Shown piece after piece: positions 35,766 to 47,769 of a DNA stretch of 64,000 bases. Source of the stretch: Dasypus novemcinctus (taxonomy: Eukaryota > Chordata > Mammalia > Cingulata > Dasypodidae); NCBI RefSeq assembly GCF_030445035.2, contig NC_080683.1, positions 90,605,675-90,669,674 of the forward strand, given 5' to 3'. The position numbers and the translations under genes are program-made. The notes beneath the pieces are model-generated. The model had not been told where the DNA came from. It saw nothing but the letters and a program-made list of their open reading frames with translations, and did no database searches. The first letter of the stretch is position 1; every line of letters starts with the position of its first letter.

Positions 35766-36560
35766 TTTCCAGAATTGACAGTGACCTAAAAACCAAATTT
35801 TAGACCTCAGCCCTTCTCTCGGTACGGCACATGAAGCTACCTCTCCTCAAATGAGCTAAGTCTAGTAACTAGAAAATCTTGAGCAATAACTATAAAGTGA
35901 AATGACCTAACCATAAAGTCACTATGTTTATTCCAAGCAAAGATAAGAATGCGTGTAAATAATTCAGGTTTCCAAACACTTTTACCAGATAATTAAAGCC
36001 AGACAATTGTTCTTTGGCTTGAAATTTGGGATAATTGGCTTGACTCACTACCTTGCTCTAGGGTGTAGCTATAGCCTACCGCTAAAGGAAAGCTTTCTGT
36101 TGTTTGCTTGACCAAAGAGAGGCTAGGGGAGGGGGTGGTAAATCTTAGTTTCACATTGTGGGTGGGGTGTTGACACAACCAAAATCCAAAGGCCTTCAGT
36201 CTTTTGCTGGATTTTTAATTTTGAAAACATTAGATTTGGATCAGAACTCAGAAACAAAATGTTAATTCCTTCTCTCTATTCCCTGCAAACTCCTTTTAAT
36301 CTTTTTTTGCAGCTCCTGGTATTTTTGTGACAATGCTCTCTTCCCACTCTTTCCTCACGGCAAGCTAAAGATGTTTGGCTTTTGGCCTTTTGATATGAAA
36401 ACATGCATCAGAGCCATGCTTTTGTGAGCTCTTTTTTTCTTTGATTTAGGGAAGTGGCAAGAATGTGTGGAACAATCATGAAGTTCACATTTCCTCTTCT
36501 AAACAAACAAAAAGGGCAGCCCACCAGAATTTCTCACCGACTTAGGGAACTTTTCTTAAA

Positions 36561-36622
36561 TGAGAAAAAGAAAGAGAAGAAAGAAAGAAAAGAAGAGAAA
36601 AGGTTTTAAAAAGAAAAGAAAG
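36561..36622. repeat. GA-rich low-complexity tract
   Basis: Purine-rich AAAG/GAAA units. Confidence 0.85.
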
Positions 36623-36734
36623 TTCAGAAAATTTGATTTTTGCAAGAGCCACCAAAACATTGACCCTGGGTAGAGGGTCAAATATTTATTTACAAAGTTT
36701 CGGCAAAAGTAGAAAAATACTATATAGAGAGGAC

Positions 36735-36950
36735 TGATGACCCAAAACGGAATTCACATTCTATCTACAGACTAATTGTGTGATTGTGTGCCTTAGAGAA
36801 AATTGTCTGATGTTCCTAAACCTTGATTTTTGTCTTCTGTAAAAATATCTCACAGGCGTCTTTATAGACGAAAAAGATAATACATATAAAGTATTTGCAA
36901 GTACTTAGAAAGGAATAAGTGCTCAATAAATGACAATGCATAGATATCAC
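36735..36950 (+). repeat. MIR SINE
   Basis: 'actaattgtgtgattgtgtg', 'aaccttgatttttgtcttct', 'taatacatataaagtatttg' and 'aataagtgctcaataaatga' follow MIR through its 3' end. Confidence 0.7.
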
Positions 36951-37009
36951 TCTAGTCAGGGCCACTGAAGGGTATCCTAGGCCGTATCTCTCAAAGTCTT
37001 CTCTGCCCA

Positions 37010-38220
37010 TGCCAAACTGAGATATAAAACAATTAGGAACCAGCGATCTGAGAGGTAGATTCAGTTATAAGAAAAAGGAGAGACCTAGCAAACTCAAAAA
37101 CTCTAGAATATGTAAAAACTGAATAAACAGCCTTTTATAATGTAGTAATCACGTTGGAGAATTAACCCATAAATCTGAGGATAATCAATCCAGTAATTAC
37201 TAAACACAAAGCGTGTGTTATCAAAAAACTAAGGGAGCCTCTTTTATCCTCCTTTGGATTCTAGAACGTTAAAACTTGGAGAACTCACAGGCATGCATGT
37301 GTTTCCACAGACAGCAGGGAGCAAGGATACTGTAAAGCTGAAGTAGTCCAGGGCACTGGTTATCTCTTCTAGAAGTCAGTCCCCTAACCAGCCAAGGTTA
37401 TGGCTCAGCACTTCTGTGAGACTATCCCAGCCAGCAGCAACCCAACTTCCTGCTATACTTGGGTTCTTCCTCAGGGTTTGCATTCCAAGTCAGCCCTCAC
37501 TCTCTCTCGCCAGGGTGCTCCTCTTGGCTCATAGCCCGAAGTAGTGTATGGCTGTAAAAAGACACCCCAAGTAGGGTGATGATGGGAACTATTTTAACTC
37601 ACAAACAGATTCAAAAGGGCAATGTGGCTGTACTCTCCCAGATGAAAGAAATTTAGGCTCGTGAATCACTGAAAACAGCCGGAAATCAGACAAGAAGGGC
37701 CTTGTCCCAGAGTAATAGCCTCACTCAGAGATTAAAATAGGTCCGACCTTTGTCTATGGGATTGTGACGTCCTGGTCGTATTTAGCTGCTCCAGCTGAGG
37801 ACTTGTGAAAACCTCCATCGACAAGTTGCGAAACCACATCTCCGGGTCAGCGGGTGGTCTTTCCCTGAACACAGAGGAGACACTTATTCAGGGAGGCCTT
37901 TACCAGAACTTGTGGCTTCTGAGCCAAGAAAATGGAGTTTGCTAAAATTCTTTTCTTTTTTTTGCCTTGCTCAAATGAAGTTAGAAACAGTGAGGTTCTC
38001 CAACTGATGCAGAAATTATGGAACCATCAGACCTTTCTCTACTTACCTGTGGGGAGAATTTGGAAGGCCAAGTCTCCTTGTATAGTTTCTTTGCTTAGAA
38101 AGCTCATGGAGGGCAGTAACTGATACCATTTTGTTTTGTTTTGTTTAGATTTGGGGTCTAGCTTGCTGCTTAGGATCACCAGGACAGAATACAAGCTATT
38201 TATAGCCAAGAGACCCTTGG
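37010..38220. other. Unassigned DNA
   Basis: Moderate GC with no gene signature. A minor open frame at 37932-38123 has no domain. I see nothing assignable in this stretch. Confidence 0.35.
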
Positions 38221-38261
38221 GACCAGGAATCTAGAGGCTTATTTCCTAATTCCAACCCTGT

Positions 38262-38405
38262 TAAGGAGTCATTCTGCTCCACACCCAAATTATTTCTCTG
38301 TGCCTCAGTTTCATTTTCTATAAAGTGGAGATAATAACATCCATTCCTCCCCACCTTCTCAGTATAATGTGAAAATAAATTACTGTATATGTGAGCCCAG
38401 GTGAG
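38262..38405 (+). repeat. MIR SINE fragment
   Basis: 'tttctctgtgcctcagtttc', 'aaagtggagataataacatc' and 'gtgaaaataaattactg' are the central and 3' MIR parts. Confidence 0.7.
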
Positions 38406-38409
38406 GATA

Positions 38410-40155
38410 GACTTAAAGCACCATTATTGGTATTTCCTATTGCCAAACAGTCTCCGTGGTAACCACAGCTTTCGTTTACTAATAACCCATGCTACCACTG
38501 GTCTGGTAACTTAAATGTCAAAGGGCAGGTACTGAATTACATCTTTTGAAGACCTCTCTGTTCTTTGAAATTTTGCTTTTAATTCATGGAACATCTAATT
38601 TTGCTCAGAATCATTTACTTCATTTTGTCAGGAATCAGTTTGCACGTGAGTAACTTCAACTAAAATACAGCAGAAGCTGAAGATGATAGTGAGTGTTCCG
38701 GTCATTAAAGATGATAAAGACAAGCTTGGGCTGTAAACCCTTCATCTCAGAGTCCACCATCTAATTAGACAGTGGTGGCCATTTCCTTTCCTGATTCCAT
38801 TTTCCATTGGCTCTCTTTGACCTGGAAAGAATAAGGTGACATCCCTCAGCCACATGTTCTATGGGACCCATCCCTACCAACAAGCATTATTTTAAAACTT
38901 GCAAGGGAAGAACAAGACCCTGTGGACCACGGCCATCAGACTATGCTCCCCTTAAAACAGTTCTCTGGTATTTTATATTAATAGTGACATGTAACAATAG
39001 AACTTGAAATTCTTTTTTTTTGATTAGTGAGTGGGAGGTAGATTTAAACAGGGTACAGGGCATTCTCACATATTTGTATAAGACTTCTCTTGGGAAGGGT
39101 GGAGAGGACTGTAACAAAATTACTATGAGTTATCTCAAAGAATTATACTTCTTGGTCACCCTTACTCCAAATGGAGAGGAAGTATATAAAAAGTGTCTGC
39201 AAAGGATGGCAGGAGATTTCCCCTGACAACTCCAAGTCAGCAAGGGAAAACAGCCTGAGTAAAAAAGAAAATCAGTAGGACTTCAATGCAAATTACTGCC
39301 TCCTTCAGCCTGTGTTTGGTACATGAATGTTCTGGATGACCCTGAGACTGCACTTTAATGTTTCACCATTTTGCACAGTTTCACTAGGGAATTGCCTGAC
39401 AGAAGCAGATAAGTCAAAAGAAGGAAGAGTAGGAGGGGTCTTCTCAGGAACTCCACAGCAGAAGGAGGAAAACATGTATGGTTAACCCTGGTCAAAGGTA
39501 GAAATTAAAAGAATGAGATGGGAAGTTAAGCCTAGAAAAACTGACTTGCTTCTGCTCTTCCCACCCCCACCCTAGGACAATCACGAACAGAACTTAACAT
39601 CTTAGGTTTACTGCTCACTTCCTTTTTAAACTGCTGATGCCCTTGTCCTCTCGCAGGGGGCCCAGGACTGGCATGCTATATCCTTTCTGCCTGCAGATCC
39701 CTTCTGAGGGAGCTCACTCAGCATATTCAGAAAGTATTTATCAATACCTATTAACTGTGGAAGTCAAACTATGGTGTATAACTTGAGCTTTCCACCATAT
39801 TTTCCTAAAATTGTGTTCAAAGCTAAACTCTCCTCCGCAGTGGCATACCAAAGACAGGACCACACCAAGGAATGGTCCCCCTCAAGTGTAAACAATATAT
39901 TGTAAAGTATTTTAAAATAACAAAACACCAACTAAAAGTCACTGTGCTTCTTATTATCACCTAGATCATTGGTCCATTCTAAAAAATGTCAATGATAAAA
40001 TACTCCTCCCACTGAAAAAAAAAATCTTTCGTTGGCCCAACTTCCAAACAGTTGCTGGGGTTACTACTATTGAGCTTTTATAATATATATGCACATTTCA
40101 AACATATAAAGAATATATTATTCATTAGTAAACATTGGATTCTAAGTGGAAGTTA
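38410..40155. other. Unassigned DNA
   Basis: No repeat or gene that I can support. There is a 68-codon frame at 39020-39226 without domain features. Confidence 0.35.
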
Positions 40156-40159
40156 AGTC

Positions 40160-40271
40160 AAGGAAGAGCAGACACCGAGAGAGCACACAGCAGAGAGTAG
40201 ACAGCAAGCACAAACAACAGGCAGGGGGCAGGGGGGAGAAATAAATTTAAAAATAAATCCTTAAAAAAAAA
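40160..40271 (+). repeat. DAS SINE, 5'-truncated 3' end
   Basis: Only the tail half is present: 'gcagacaccgagagagcac', 'agcaagcacaaacaacaggc', a G-rich stretch, 'gagaaataaatttaaaaata' and an A-run. The tRNA-like head is absent, as happens with incomplete reverse transcription. Confidence 0.8.
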
Positions 40272-40799
40272 GAGAATTCCTATTTATACACCCAGGACAT
40301 GCATTCTTTTTGAGAGTAAGTTCAAAGTGGTTCACAAACTTTGAGCTTGTTTCTGTCTACAACCCTTATGATCTGATCCTTAGGGTAAAACAGTAGATTC
40401 AAAATAAACAATGATTGTAAACACAGAGAGAACTTGAGTTTCTTCAATTCTGCCTCTCTGTATAACCACTTGGAGTTATTTGTACCTAACAGTTTAAAAT
40501 AATTGAACATAATACTCTGAATTAGAAAAACTTTCCCCTGTTCTCAAGACATACATTAATGTATTATACATTAATTTTATACTTGGAATTAGAAAATTCT
40601 TATTCTGTAATATTCAACTTATTTTATTTTTAATTTATTTATGTTAAATTTAATAAAACTATATTTTCTATGTTTCTTTTCTGGCAGTTATTATTCATGT
40701 CATATGATTATAGCTGAAATACATTTTTCATATGGGGACACTAGAAAAATGAACAGTACTGGTTATCAAAAACACTAGGTACTATGACTGCAGTCCAAC

Positions 40800-40965
40800 A
40801 GTTTTTCAATTGAGTGCATGATTTATTATTCAATTATCCAAGAAACAAACATTTGGTACCTGATATTTTCCAGGCACCAGATTCAGCCTTGGATGTACAG
40901 AAATCAATAAGGCAGATCTTGTGCCTTGATGAGTTCATAAGTCAGTGACTCTGGGATTTGGGAGA
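40800..40965 (-). repeat. LINE2 3' end
   Basis: 'attcaattatccaagaaaca', 'tggtacctgatattttccag', 'tcagccttggatgtacagaa' and 'cttgtgccttgatgagttca' form the reverse complement of the L2 tail. Confidence 0.55.
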
Positions 40966-41161
40966 TTGGCAAGGCCCGGATTATAGATAGAAATATGGGT
41001 AGGAACAAGTCTTACTTCCTGGGAAACAAATTCCAGACAACCCAAAACAAACTGGTGAAATCACTAATTTCATTCAGTTTTCCATAAATGAGAGGCCTGA
41101 CGTGTGCCCAAAAGTAGGGGCCTGATTTCATTTCTCTGTACTGACTAAAAAAGATATTCAT

Positions 41162-41380
41162 GGGGAGTGGATGTAGCTCAAGCAGTTGAACTCCTGCCTC
41201 CCACATGGGAGGTCCCAGGTTTAGCTCCAGTGCGTCCTGAAAAAACAAAAATGAACAACAAGCAGAATATATGAAAAAACCAACTCAGGGAAGCCTATGT
41301 GGCTCAGTGGTTGAGTGCTGGCTTCCCATATACGAGGTCCCAGGTTTAATCCTAGTCCCCGATACCTCAAAAAATAAAAG
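41162..41380 (+). repeat. DAS SINE, dimeric copy
   Basis: There are two tRNA-like heads in tandem. The first is 'ggggagtggatgtagctcaa' with 'ggtcccaggtttagctcc'. The second, after an A-rich linker, is 'gggaagcctatgtggctcag' with 'ggtcccaggtttaatcc'. An A-rich tail follows. It is a dimer subfamily of the same SINE group. Confidence 0.88.
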
Positions 41381-41389
41381 ATATTTACA

Positions 41390-43030
41390 AACATTTTCTA
41401 ATACAGTATTTTAATTATGTTTAGGAAATATGCATGATCATAATAACTCCTTATGCAATTTCAATAAACATTCAAAAAAACAAATCAAATTTGTGCACAT
41501 CAAGTGCAAATGGACCCAGTTCCTCACAATTAGTCTTCTGAGTAGAATGTGTTATGAAATAGAGAGGCATGTATGAAGAGCTTTCTATTGTTCTTGCTAT
41601 CTCCATGATGGGAAAGGATGTGAGAGGTAGCATATCTAAAATAAAAATGTTAGAGAGCACAGGGCCACACAATTCTAAATCACACACAGTCCTTCCTCTT
41701 TAAGGAAAACAAAATTCCCCCAATTCTTTGGAAAAAGAGTCATTCAACTGAATTTAAAATACAAGAGTGATGATTACTGCTGGGCAATTGAGGCCTGACA
41801 ATTTCCTCTTTGAAACTATCTTCCGATAGGCAAGAGATGCCACATGATACATATATATATATATATATATGTGTATATATATACATTTACCAGACATTGG
41901 TAGAGGGTTCCTTTTTCTTTCAAACAGCATCTTGCAATCTTCTATGAAAAACTGTACAGGCAGCCCAAAGGGTAATGGGATGAAATGGAGCAAAAGAAAT
42001 TTTAGGTTGAAAATCTGAGAAAAAAATATACCTGCAACTAGGCCCATTAGTATGTGGAATAATCTTCCAGGGGAACCAGACATGGCCCATCACTCATGTA
42101 ATTTTAAACGAGGATGGAAAAAACATTTGAGAGTATTCTATAAGGAAACAGCCTGTATTGGAAAAGGAGAGGGAAAATGACCTAATTTTCCATCTGTAAT
42201 TTTCATGATTCCGCCTTGAATGGCCTCATCACACATAATATCTGGCAATTTGGGTATGTGAGAATAGAAAACACAAAAATAATCTGGCTTCAAGGCAAGA
42301 GTTAAAGAATTTTAAGAGGAAAGACTCTTAGCAATAAAAATCAGACTGAAGTTATTATAATAATAAAGTGCTCATACTTATTCCACACACATTTATATTC
42401 TAATTTGGTGTGTGTGGCTTATTTTCAGATTAAAATTCAAATGTGCTCCCATGTGTTAGACACTGTTTCAGCATCTTGGTCCCTGCCGCTGATGCTGCTA
42501 GGGATACTTTGCATCAGAGTCAAATTCCATTTTTTTCAGGCTGAGACAGGAAATACCACTCAGCACTGGAACACATATGAAATCAGGAAACTTTCAAATA
42601 TGTAATGCAGGAAATCAACCAGAGAATATTCAAATAGTTGCAATGTGCCTGACATTTTAAACGTTTCTTCCTCTTTCAAATAAATGCTGAGCAAAGCTTC
42701 CTGTGTTTCAAAAGCAACATCTATGAACTCTCAAAATGGCCAAGTCCCTCAGACTTACCATTTCTTCTTTTTACACTTAGTTTATTTTTTGTGTGGTTTC
42801 CAGGGTTTTAAAAAATGGCCTACCTAGCACTGACATATACTTATGTTTAGAATTCTGTCTTCGTGGAGTAGATAGAATGTAACACCTGCCATTATCACCA
42901 ACAACTTGCTCCTTTTAGTTCCTACTGTATGTTAGGGGAGCTGAGATACCAAGAGATAAAGAGCCTGATTCCAGTTCTCCGGAGGTTACTTGAAAAGGGA
43001 TAATGTGACGCTAATGACATAAATAACAAT
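41390..43030. other. Unassigned DNA
   Basis: Apart from the (TA)n tract at 41849-41886, I see no assignable feature. Confidence 0.35.
41849..41886. repeat. (TA)n microsatellite
   Basis: ATAT repeat with one GTG interruption, within acatatatata to atatatacat. Confidence 0.85.
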
Positions 43031-43034
43031 ACAC

Positions 43035-43165
43035 TGTTACCTGGGTTTCCTTATTGTAAAACCCAGCTAACGGTGCTAGCGGTGAGGATTACGAGGAATG
43101 ATGGTGTAGTGCCCTCAGCACAGTGCCTGGCACACATCATGTGCTGTATTGAAGGTTGTTGTCAT
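43035..43165 (+). repeat. MIR SINE fragment
   Basis: 'acctgggtttccttattgta', 'tgaggattacgaggaatgat' and 'cagtgcctggcacacatcat' match the MIR centre and 3' end. Confidence 0.7.
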
Positions 43166-43169
43166 GGCA

Positions 43170-44130
43170 GGAGAATTGCCAGATGAGTACTTTAAAAAAA
43201 TAAAAGGGAGCTCAGATGTTTGGGGGTGGGGGCAGGCCAGGAGGGGTCAAGAGGTGAGACAGTCTTAGGCAACCCAGGAAAATTTCTTGGACCAAGCAGC
43301 ACTTGAAACTGGGTCTTGAAAAACAAGGAAGACCGGGCAAAAGTTTAAAAAGTCCCTGTTCACTTCCAAAAATGGAGATTGGCAGGACTACCCAAGGCGA
43401 TGACACATTCTTTCAAACACCGTTCTTGAGTGATCTTGATGGACGGATTTCCCATATCTTTAAAACCTGTTTTTCCAGGTAAGTGCAGACATCAGAGCAT
43501 TAGCTCATTTACAGTTTAGTCCTAATCTCACTTTTTTCCATTTCAGAGCTCCTCTGGAGCAGTCTGAGAGAACTCCCCAGCCAACACTTCCTGAAAAACT
43601 TCAATAGGGAACAATAAGAAGGGGCTTTAGCGCTGACATGAAGCTATCTCTTCAATATAAGTCAAGGCTACCCAGGTGATTTCTTTCTAGTCACTATGGG
43701 AAAGTGACAGCCACCCACACCCTGAGTCAAAGGGAAATAGTTTCTTAACTCACTTTTGGGAAATGCTGCAGGTGACTCAGTGCTACAAGCTGGTTCACGG
43801 TGACATCATAAGGGATATTTCCTTCAACAGCTTCCCTACCACCTGGGTAAAAGGTGAGTTTCCCAGGCTCCAGTGTTACCCATAAGCACTTTTACTACTA
43901 AGAGGAGATAGTGTCAGAGAGTCAAGGCAGTCTTTCCTTTATTAATGTTATACAGACTCCAGAAGGCTCTTTGGATAGTTGCTATATAATTAATTATCCA
44001 AACTGGGAACCTTTTGAGAATAAACAGGGATGCCATTAATTGTGCTACGACAACAGACGCAAAGGGGAATATCCTAGGCAAGTTGGGATGTATGACCATC
44101 CTTTCTTTGGTCTCAGGACCTTGTCTTCTA
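43170..44130. other. Mostly unassigned; possible LINE2 scrap
   Basis: 'cttgaaactgggtcttgaaa' near 43303 could be a reverse L2 piece. Nothing else is recognised. Confidence 0.3.
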
Positions 44131-44134
44131 AGAA

Positions 44135-44410
44135 TAAAGACATTTATTTGTCAAGCATTTATGAAGCATCTGCTATGTAGCGGACACCATGATCAACGCT
44201 GAAGATACTATATTGATTGTCTCTTCCCTAAAGGCCTCACAAACTAGCAGGAAAGGCAAAGACAAAAAGAGACATTTGTAAAACATTGTAGACATAAGGA
44301 ACCCTGGAGAGCAACTAACTCAGACTGAAGAGTGAGAGAATACTTTTTGGAGGAGGTATTAACCCGGCTATGTCTTAATCAGTGCAATATTCCAAGCAGA
44401 AGAAATAGAA
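44135..44410 (-). repeat. LINE2 3' end
   Basis: 'gacatttatttgtcaagcat', 'gaagcatctgctatgtagcg', 'ctcttccctaaaggcctcac' and 'ggaggaggtattaacccggc' follow the reverse complement of L2 over about 275 bp. Confidence 0.6.
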
Positions 44411-44439
44411 CAGAAAGTCATTGGAAAACAAAAAGAACT

Positions 44440-44560
44440 AATATTTATTGATCACTGTGTATTGGTCACTATATATAATATCTCATTTAACCCATACTTC
44501 CGGTACCACCATTTACAGATGAAGAAAATGAGTTATAGGAATACAAAGTATTTTCCAAGA
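44440..44560 (-). repeat. MIR SINE fragment
   Basis: 'aatatttattgatcactgtg', 'atatctcatttaacccatac' and 'ccatttacagatgaagaaaa' are the reverse complement of the MIR 3' half. Confidence 0.7.
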
Positions 44561-44687
44561 CATGATAGTTTTAAGACCACTGAAAGGAAGAATCTATTCC
44601 CCTTCCTTTGAATCATGCTTTGAACATTAGAGTACAGCTACGTGACACTATGTATCATCTGAGATCAGGTAATAAAAGGCCAGGAAG

Positions 44688-45102
44688 GGCAGCGGACTTG
44701 GCCCAGTCGTTAGGGCATCTGTCTACCACATAGGAGGTTCGCAGTTTGAACCCCGGGCCTCCTTGACCCATGTGGAGCTGGCCCACATGCAGTGCTGATG
44801 TGTGCAAGGAGTGCCCTGCCACACAGGGGTGTCCCCGCATAGGGGAGCCTCACGCACAAGTAGTGAGCCCCATAAGGAGAGCCGCCTAGCATGAAAGAAA
44901 GTGCAGCCTGCCCAGGAATGGTGCCGCACACACGGAGAGCTGACGCAGCAAGATGACGCAACAAAAAGAAACACAGATTCCCGTGCCGCTGACAACAACA
45001 AAAGCGGACAAAGAAGACGCAGCAAATAAACACAGAGAACAGACAACCGGGGGCGGGCAGGGGAGACATAAATAAATAAATAAATCTTAAAAAAAAAAAA
45101 AC
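44688..45102 (+). repeat. DAS SINE, full-length, young copy
   Basis: Head 'ggcagcggacttggcccagt' with 'gcagtttgaaccccgggcct', body 'gtgccctgccacacaggggt', 'aggagagccgcctagcatga', 'acacacggagagctgacgca' and 'gaaacacagattcccgtgcc', then a G-rich section, 'ataaataaataaataaatc' and an A-run. It is flanked by a perfect 12-bp direct repeat, aaggccaggaag, at 44676-44687 and 45103-45114. It closely resembles the copy at 61653-62080, so both are probably recent. Confidence 0.95.
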
Positions 45103-45506
45103 AAGGCCAGGAAGCTTCTGCTTGATTTGCTGAACTACATGCACTAGAGCCCTGAGCTGTCAATAAAAATGTCCAGCTACCCCAGACCTCAGTGCTGAGA
45201 GGCCCCATGTTGGCTGAGCTGGTCCTTCAGTGCCCCAGCCTGGGCACCAATAATGCCAGAAGCCAGGTTAGAAGTACACCCTCCACTCCCAGCACAGAAG
45301 AGCTTCCCCAATGGCTCTTTTCTGAATCTGGACTGACAGTATTTGTGGCCTTAAAATGATTATTGCTTTTCACTGCTAAGTGTCGGGATGGTTTGTTACA
45401 TAGCTATTACAACTGGGTCACAAAAATATACACTTATGTAGACAATGAAAAAGGATTCAAACCCAAAACATCTGGCATCAGAATCCACTTTCTAAATTGT
45501 TGTCTT

Positions 45507-45922
45507 CTGTTATGGGCTGACTTGTGTCTCCTGAAAAGACATGTTCAAATGCTACTTCCCAGTACCTCATAATGTGAACTTATTTGGAAATAGGGTCATT
45601 ACAGATGAAATTAGACAAGTTAAAATGATGTCATACTGGAGTAAGGGGGTCCTTAATCCAATACGACTGGTGTTCTCATAAGAAGAAAAAAAATTGGGCA
45701 CAGACAGAGGGGAGGATGGCATTTGACAATGCCATCGATTGTCAATAAGACACTACCAGCAGCCAGGAGAGAGGCATTGACAGATTGTCGCCTACCTGGG
45801 AAAGCATGACCTTACCAACACCTTGATATCCAGCCTCCAGAACTGTGAGAGAATACATTTCTGTTGTGTTAAGCCACCTAACTTGTGGTACTTTGATGCA
45901 GCAGCCCTAGGAGACTAAGATT
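45507..45922 (+). mobile_element. MaLR-type solo LTR fossil (MLT1/MST-like)
   Basis: It begins 'tgttatgggctgacttgtgt' and ends 'cagccctaggagactaaga'. In between, 'ttatttggaaatagggtcat', 'taatccaatacgactggtgt', 'tccagcctccagaactgtga' and 'tctgttgtgttaagccacct' match the order of ERVL-MaLR LTRs. No internal region follows. It is an ancient non-coding solo LTR. Confidence 0.75.
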
Positions 45923-46054
45923 TCTCAGGCAACATGGCTTCTTTGTAGAAATCCAAGCACCTGGGTTTACTGACATAGGACAATGAAGAAAGTGACTAGA
46001 GAAGGGTTTGGAGAGAAAATAAGAATCCATAAATTTATAGAAGTCGTCCTAAGC

Positions 46055-46181
46055 TACATTAAAGACTTTGGAGCAAGAGGAAGTCACTGAGGAGTTTTAA
46101 AGCAGATTATTGTGCTCAGCTTTGTGTTTTAGAAGCATTTAGAAGATTTTGAAGGGAACGAGATTTAGGACACCGTTAAAA
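46055..46181 (-). repeat. LINE2 fragment, left part
   Basis: 'gactttggagcaagaggaag' and 'gaggagttttaaagcagatt' resemble reverse L2. It appears to continue beyond the SINE pile-up at 46960-47085. Confidence 0.4.
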
Positions 46182-46190
46182 AGCAATTCA

Positions 46191-46580
46191 GGGGAAGTGG
46201 ATGTGGCTCAACCAGTTGGGCACCCACCTACCACACAGGAGGTCCCAGGTTTGGGTTATGGTGCCTCCTAAAAGAAGATGAGCAGATGCTGTCCCTGCCA
46301 CAACAATGAGCTAGATGCCACCCCCACCACAAAAACAAGCTAAACACCACCATGGTGCAATGAGCACATGCCACAAGCCAGCAGGTGCCACAGCCCACGG
46401 GGAGCAGATGTAGCTCAGGCTGTTGGGCACTTGCCTCTCATGTGGGAGGTCCTGGGTTCATTTCCCAGTTCCTCCTGGAGAAGGTGAGCAAACAATGAGC
46501 AGACAAACAAGGGAACCATCTGCATGTGTGTGTGGACGGGAGGGATAAATAAAGTAAATAAACAATTTAAAAAAAAAAAA
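46191..46580 (+). repeat. DAS SINE, dimeric, first of a pair
   Basis: The first head is 'ggaagtggatgtggctcaac' with 'ggaggtcccaggtttgggtt'. The second, after a linker of degenerate repeats, is 'ggggagcagatgtagctcag' with 'ggtcctgggttcatttccc'. A tail with 'aaataaagtaaataaacaat' and a 13-A run follows. The 9-bp target agcaattca lies on its left at 46182-46190 and on its right at 46581-46589. Confidence 0.9.
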
Positions 46581-46589
46581 AGCAATTCA

Positions 46590-46950
46590 GGGAAGCAGAT
46601 GTGGATCAAGTGTTGGGTGCCTGCCTACCACCTGGGAAGTCCTGGGATTGGTTCCCAGTGCCTCCTAAAGAAGATGAGCAAGATAGCAAACTGGTGTGGT
46701 GAGCTGACATAATGACTTGATGCAACAAAGAGACACAGTGAGTAAACACAATGAGAGACACAACAAGTGGGAGCAGAGGTGGTTCAAGCCATTGGTTGCC
46801 TCCCTCCCATATGGGAGATCCTGGGTTCAGTTCCTGGTGCCGCTAAAAAGAACACTAGCAGACACAGAGAGCAGAGAGCGAGTGCAAAACAAGAAGGAGA
46901 GGAGAATAAATAAATTTTAAAAATTTAAAATAAAAAAAATTTTTTCTTGA
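46590..46950 (+). repeat. DAS SINE, dimeric, second of a pair
   Basis: Heads 'gggaagcagatgtggatcaa' and 'gggagcagaggtggttcaag' each have a B-box-like stretch ('gggattggttcccagtgcc' and 'ctgggttcagttcctggtgc'). The tail is 'gagaataaataaattttaaa' with an A-rich end. It is bounded by agcaattca at 46581-46589 and 46951-46959, the same target as the neighbouring copy. Confidence 0.88.
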
Positions 46951-47085
46951 AGCAATTCAAGCAAGAAATAAGACAATATCAGTGACAGAAGAGATGAGGA
47001 GGAAGAGGGGAAAATCAAGAAATAGCTGAACAGAAGGGACTTGTTTAACCTTAGTCTATGCCTAGCTCCATAAAATGCTCTATAG

Positions 47086-47765
47086 TCATTGTGATAACAA
47101 ATGTGGAGCTAGAGAAAAACTGAAAGAAAAGGAAAGTAGTTAGGAAATTTCACTAGCAGTATACTATAGTGCAAGTTCAGGGCTACGCTTGTCCTGCACA
47201 CTGAAAAGCACTATACCTTTCCCTGCCTTCCCTTCCCTCTTCTCCTCCCTCCCCTTACATTGGAGATGGTGGTGGAGGAATCAGCAGGGAGGAGGATTAT
47301 TTACACAGTCATTTTGAGAAAATATAACTATATTGTCAATAATGTTTCTTGCAGATGAAGAAAGTGAAAGAAAGGAGAAGGCTAGAAATAACCCCGAGTA
47401 ATAAACTGGAATTGGAGATATTGGGATGAACTTGTTTTAGATAGATAGATAATGGACATGCATAAATATATATATACATACATATATATCTCTCTCTATA
47501 TATATATATATACTTTCAGCTCTGTTTGCCAAGAATGTCTGGTTGCAGTGACACAAGAGTAGATCTTGGCTTCCAAATACCGTTCTCCACTAAAAGGAAG
47601 CGGGGCTTTTTAGATAAACAATTGATTCCAGGGCTCCAGTAGAGAATGTACAAGATAAGCTTGCCAGGGTGTAATGAAGTGCTCAAAAAATGATGGGTAT
47701 GTATCAAAAAAGACTTAGGAGTCAGTTTAAAAGGACTCCTGGCCAAAGTCAGGAAAATGTTGAGC
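47086..47765. other. Unassigned DNA with TA/TC microsatellite
   Basis: 47463-47514 is an interrupted TA and TC repeat. The rest is unassigned. Confidence 0.4.
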
Positions 47766-47769
47766 ATCA

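Noticed and set aside
44710-45208. Frames of 144 and 161 codons on the minus strand
   Set aside because: Antisense of a full-length DAS SINE, not a gene.
34719-46950. tRNA genes, suggested by repeated tRNA-like heads with B-box-like stretches
   Set aside because: Each is the 5' head of a DAS SINE. There is no complete cloverleaf, and bodies and A-tails follow.
46178-46959. CRISPR-like array, from regularly spaced short repeats
   Set aside because: The repeats are SINE heads and a target-site duplication in a mammalian genome. There is no repeat-spacer regularity.
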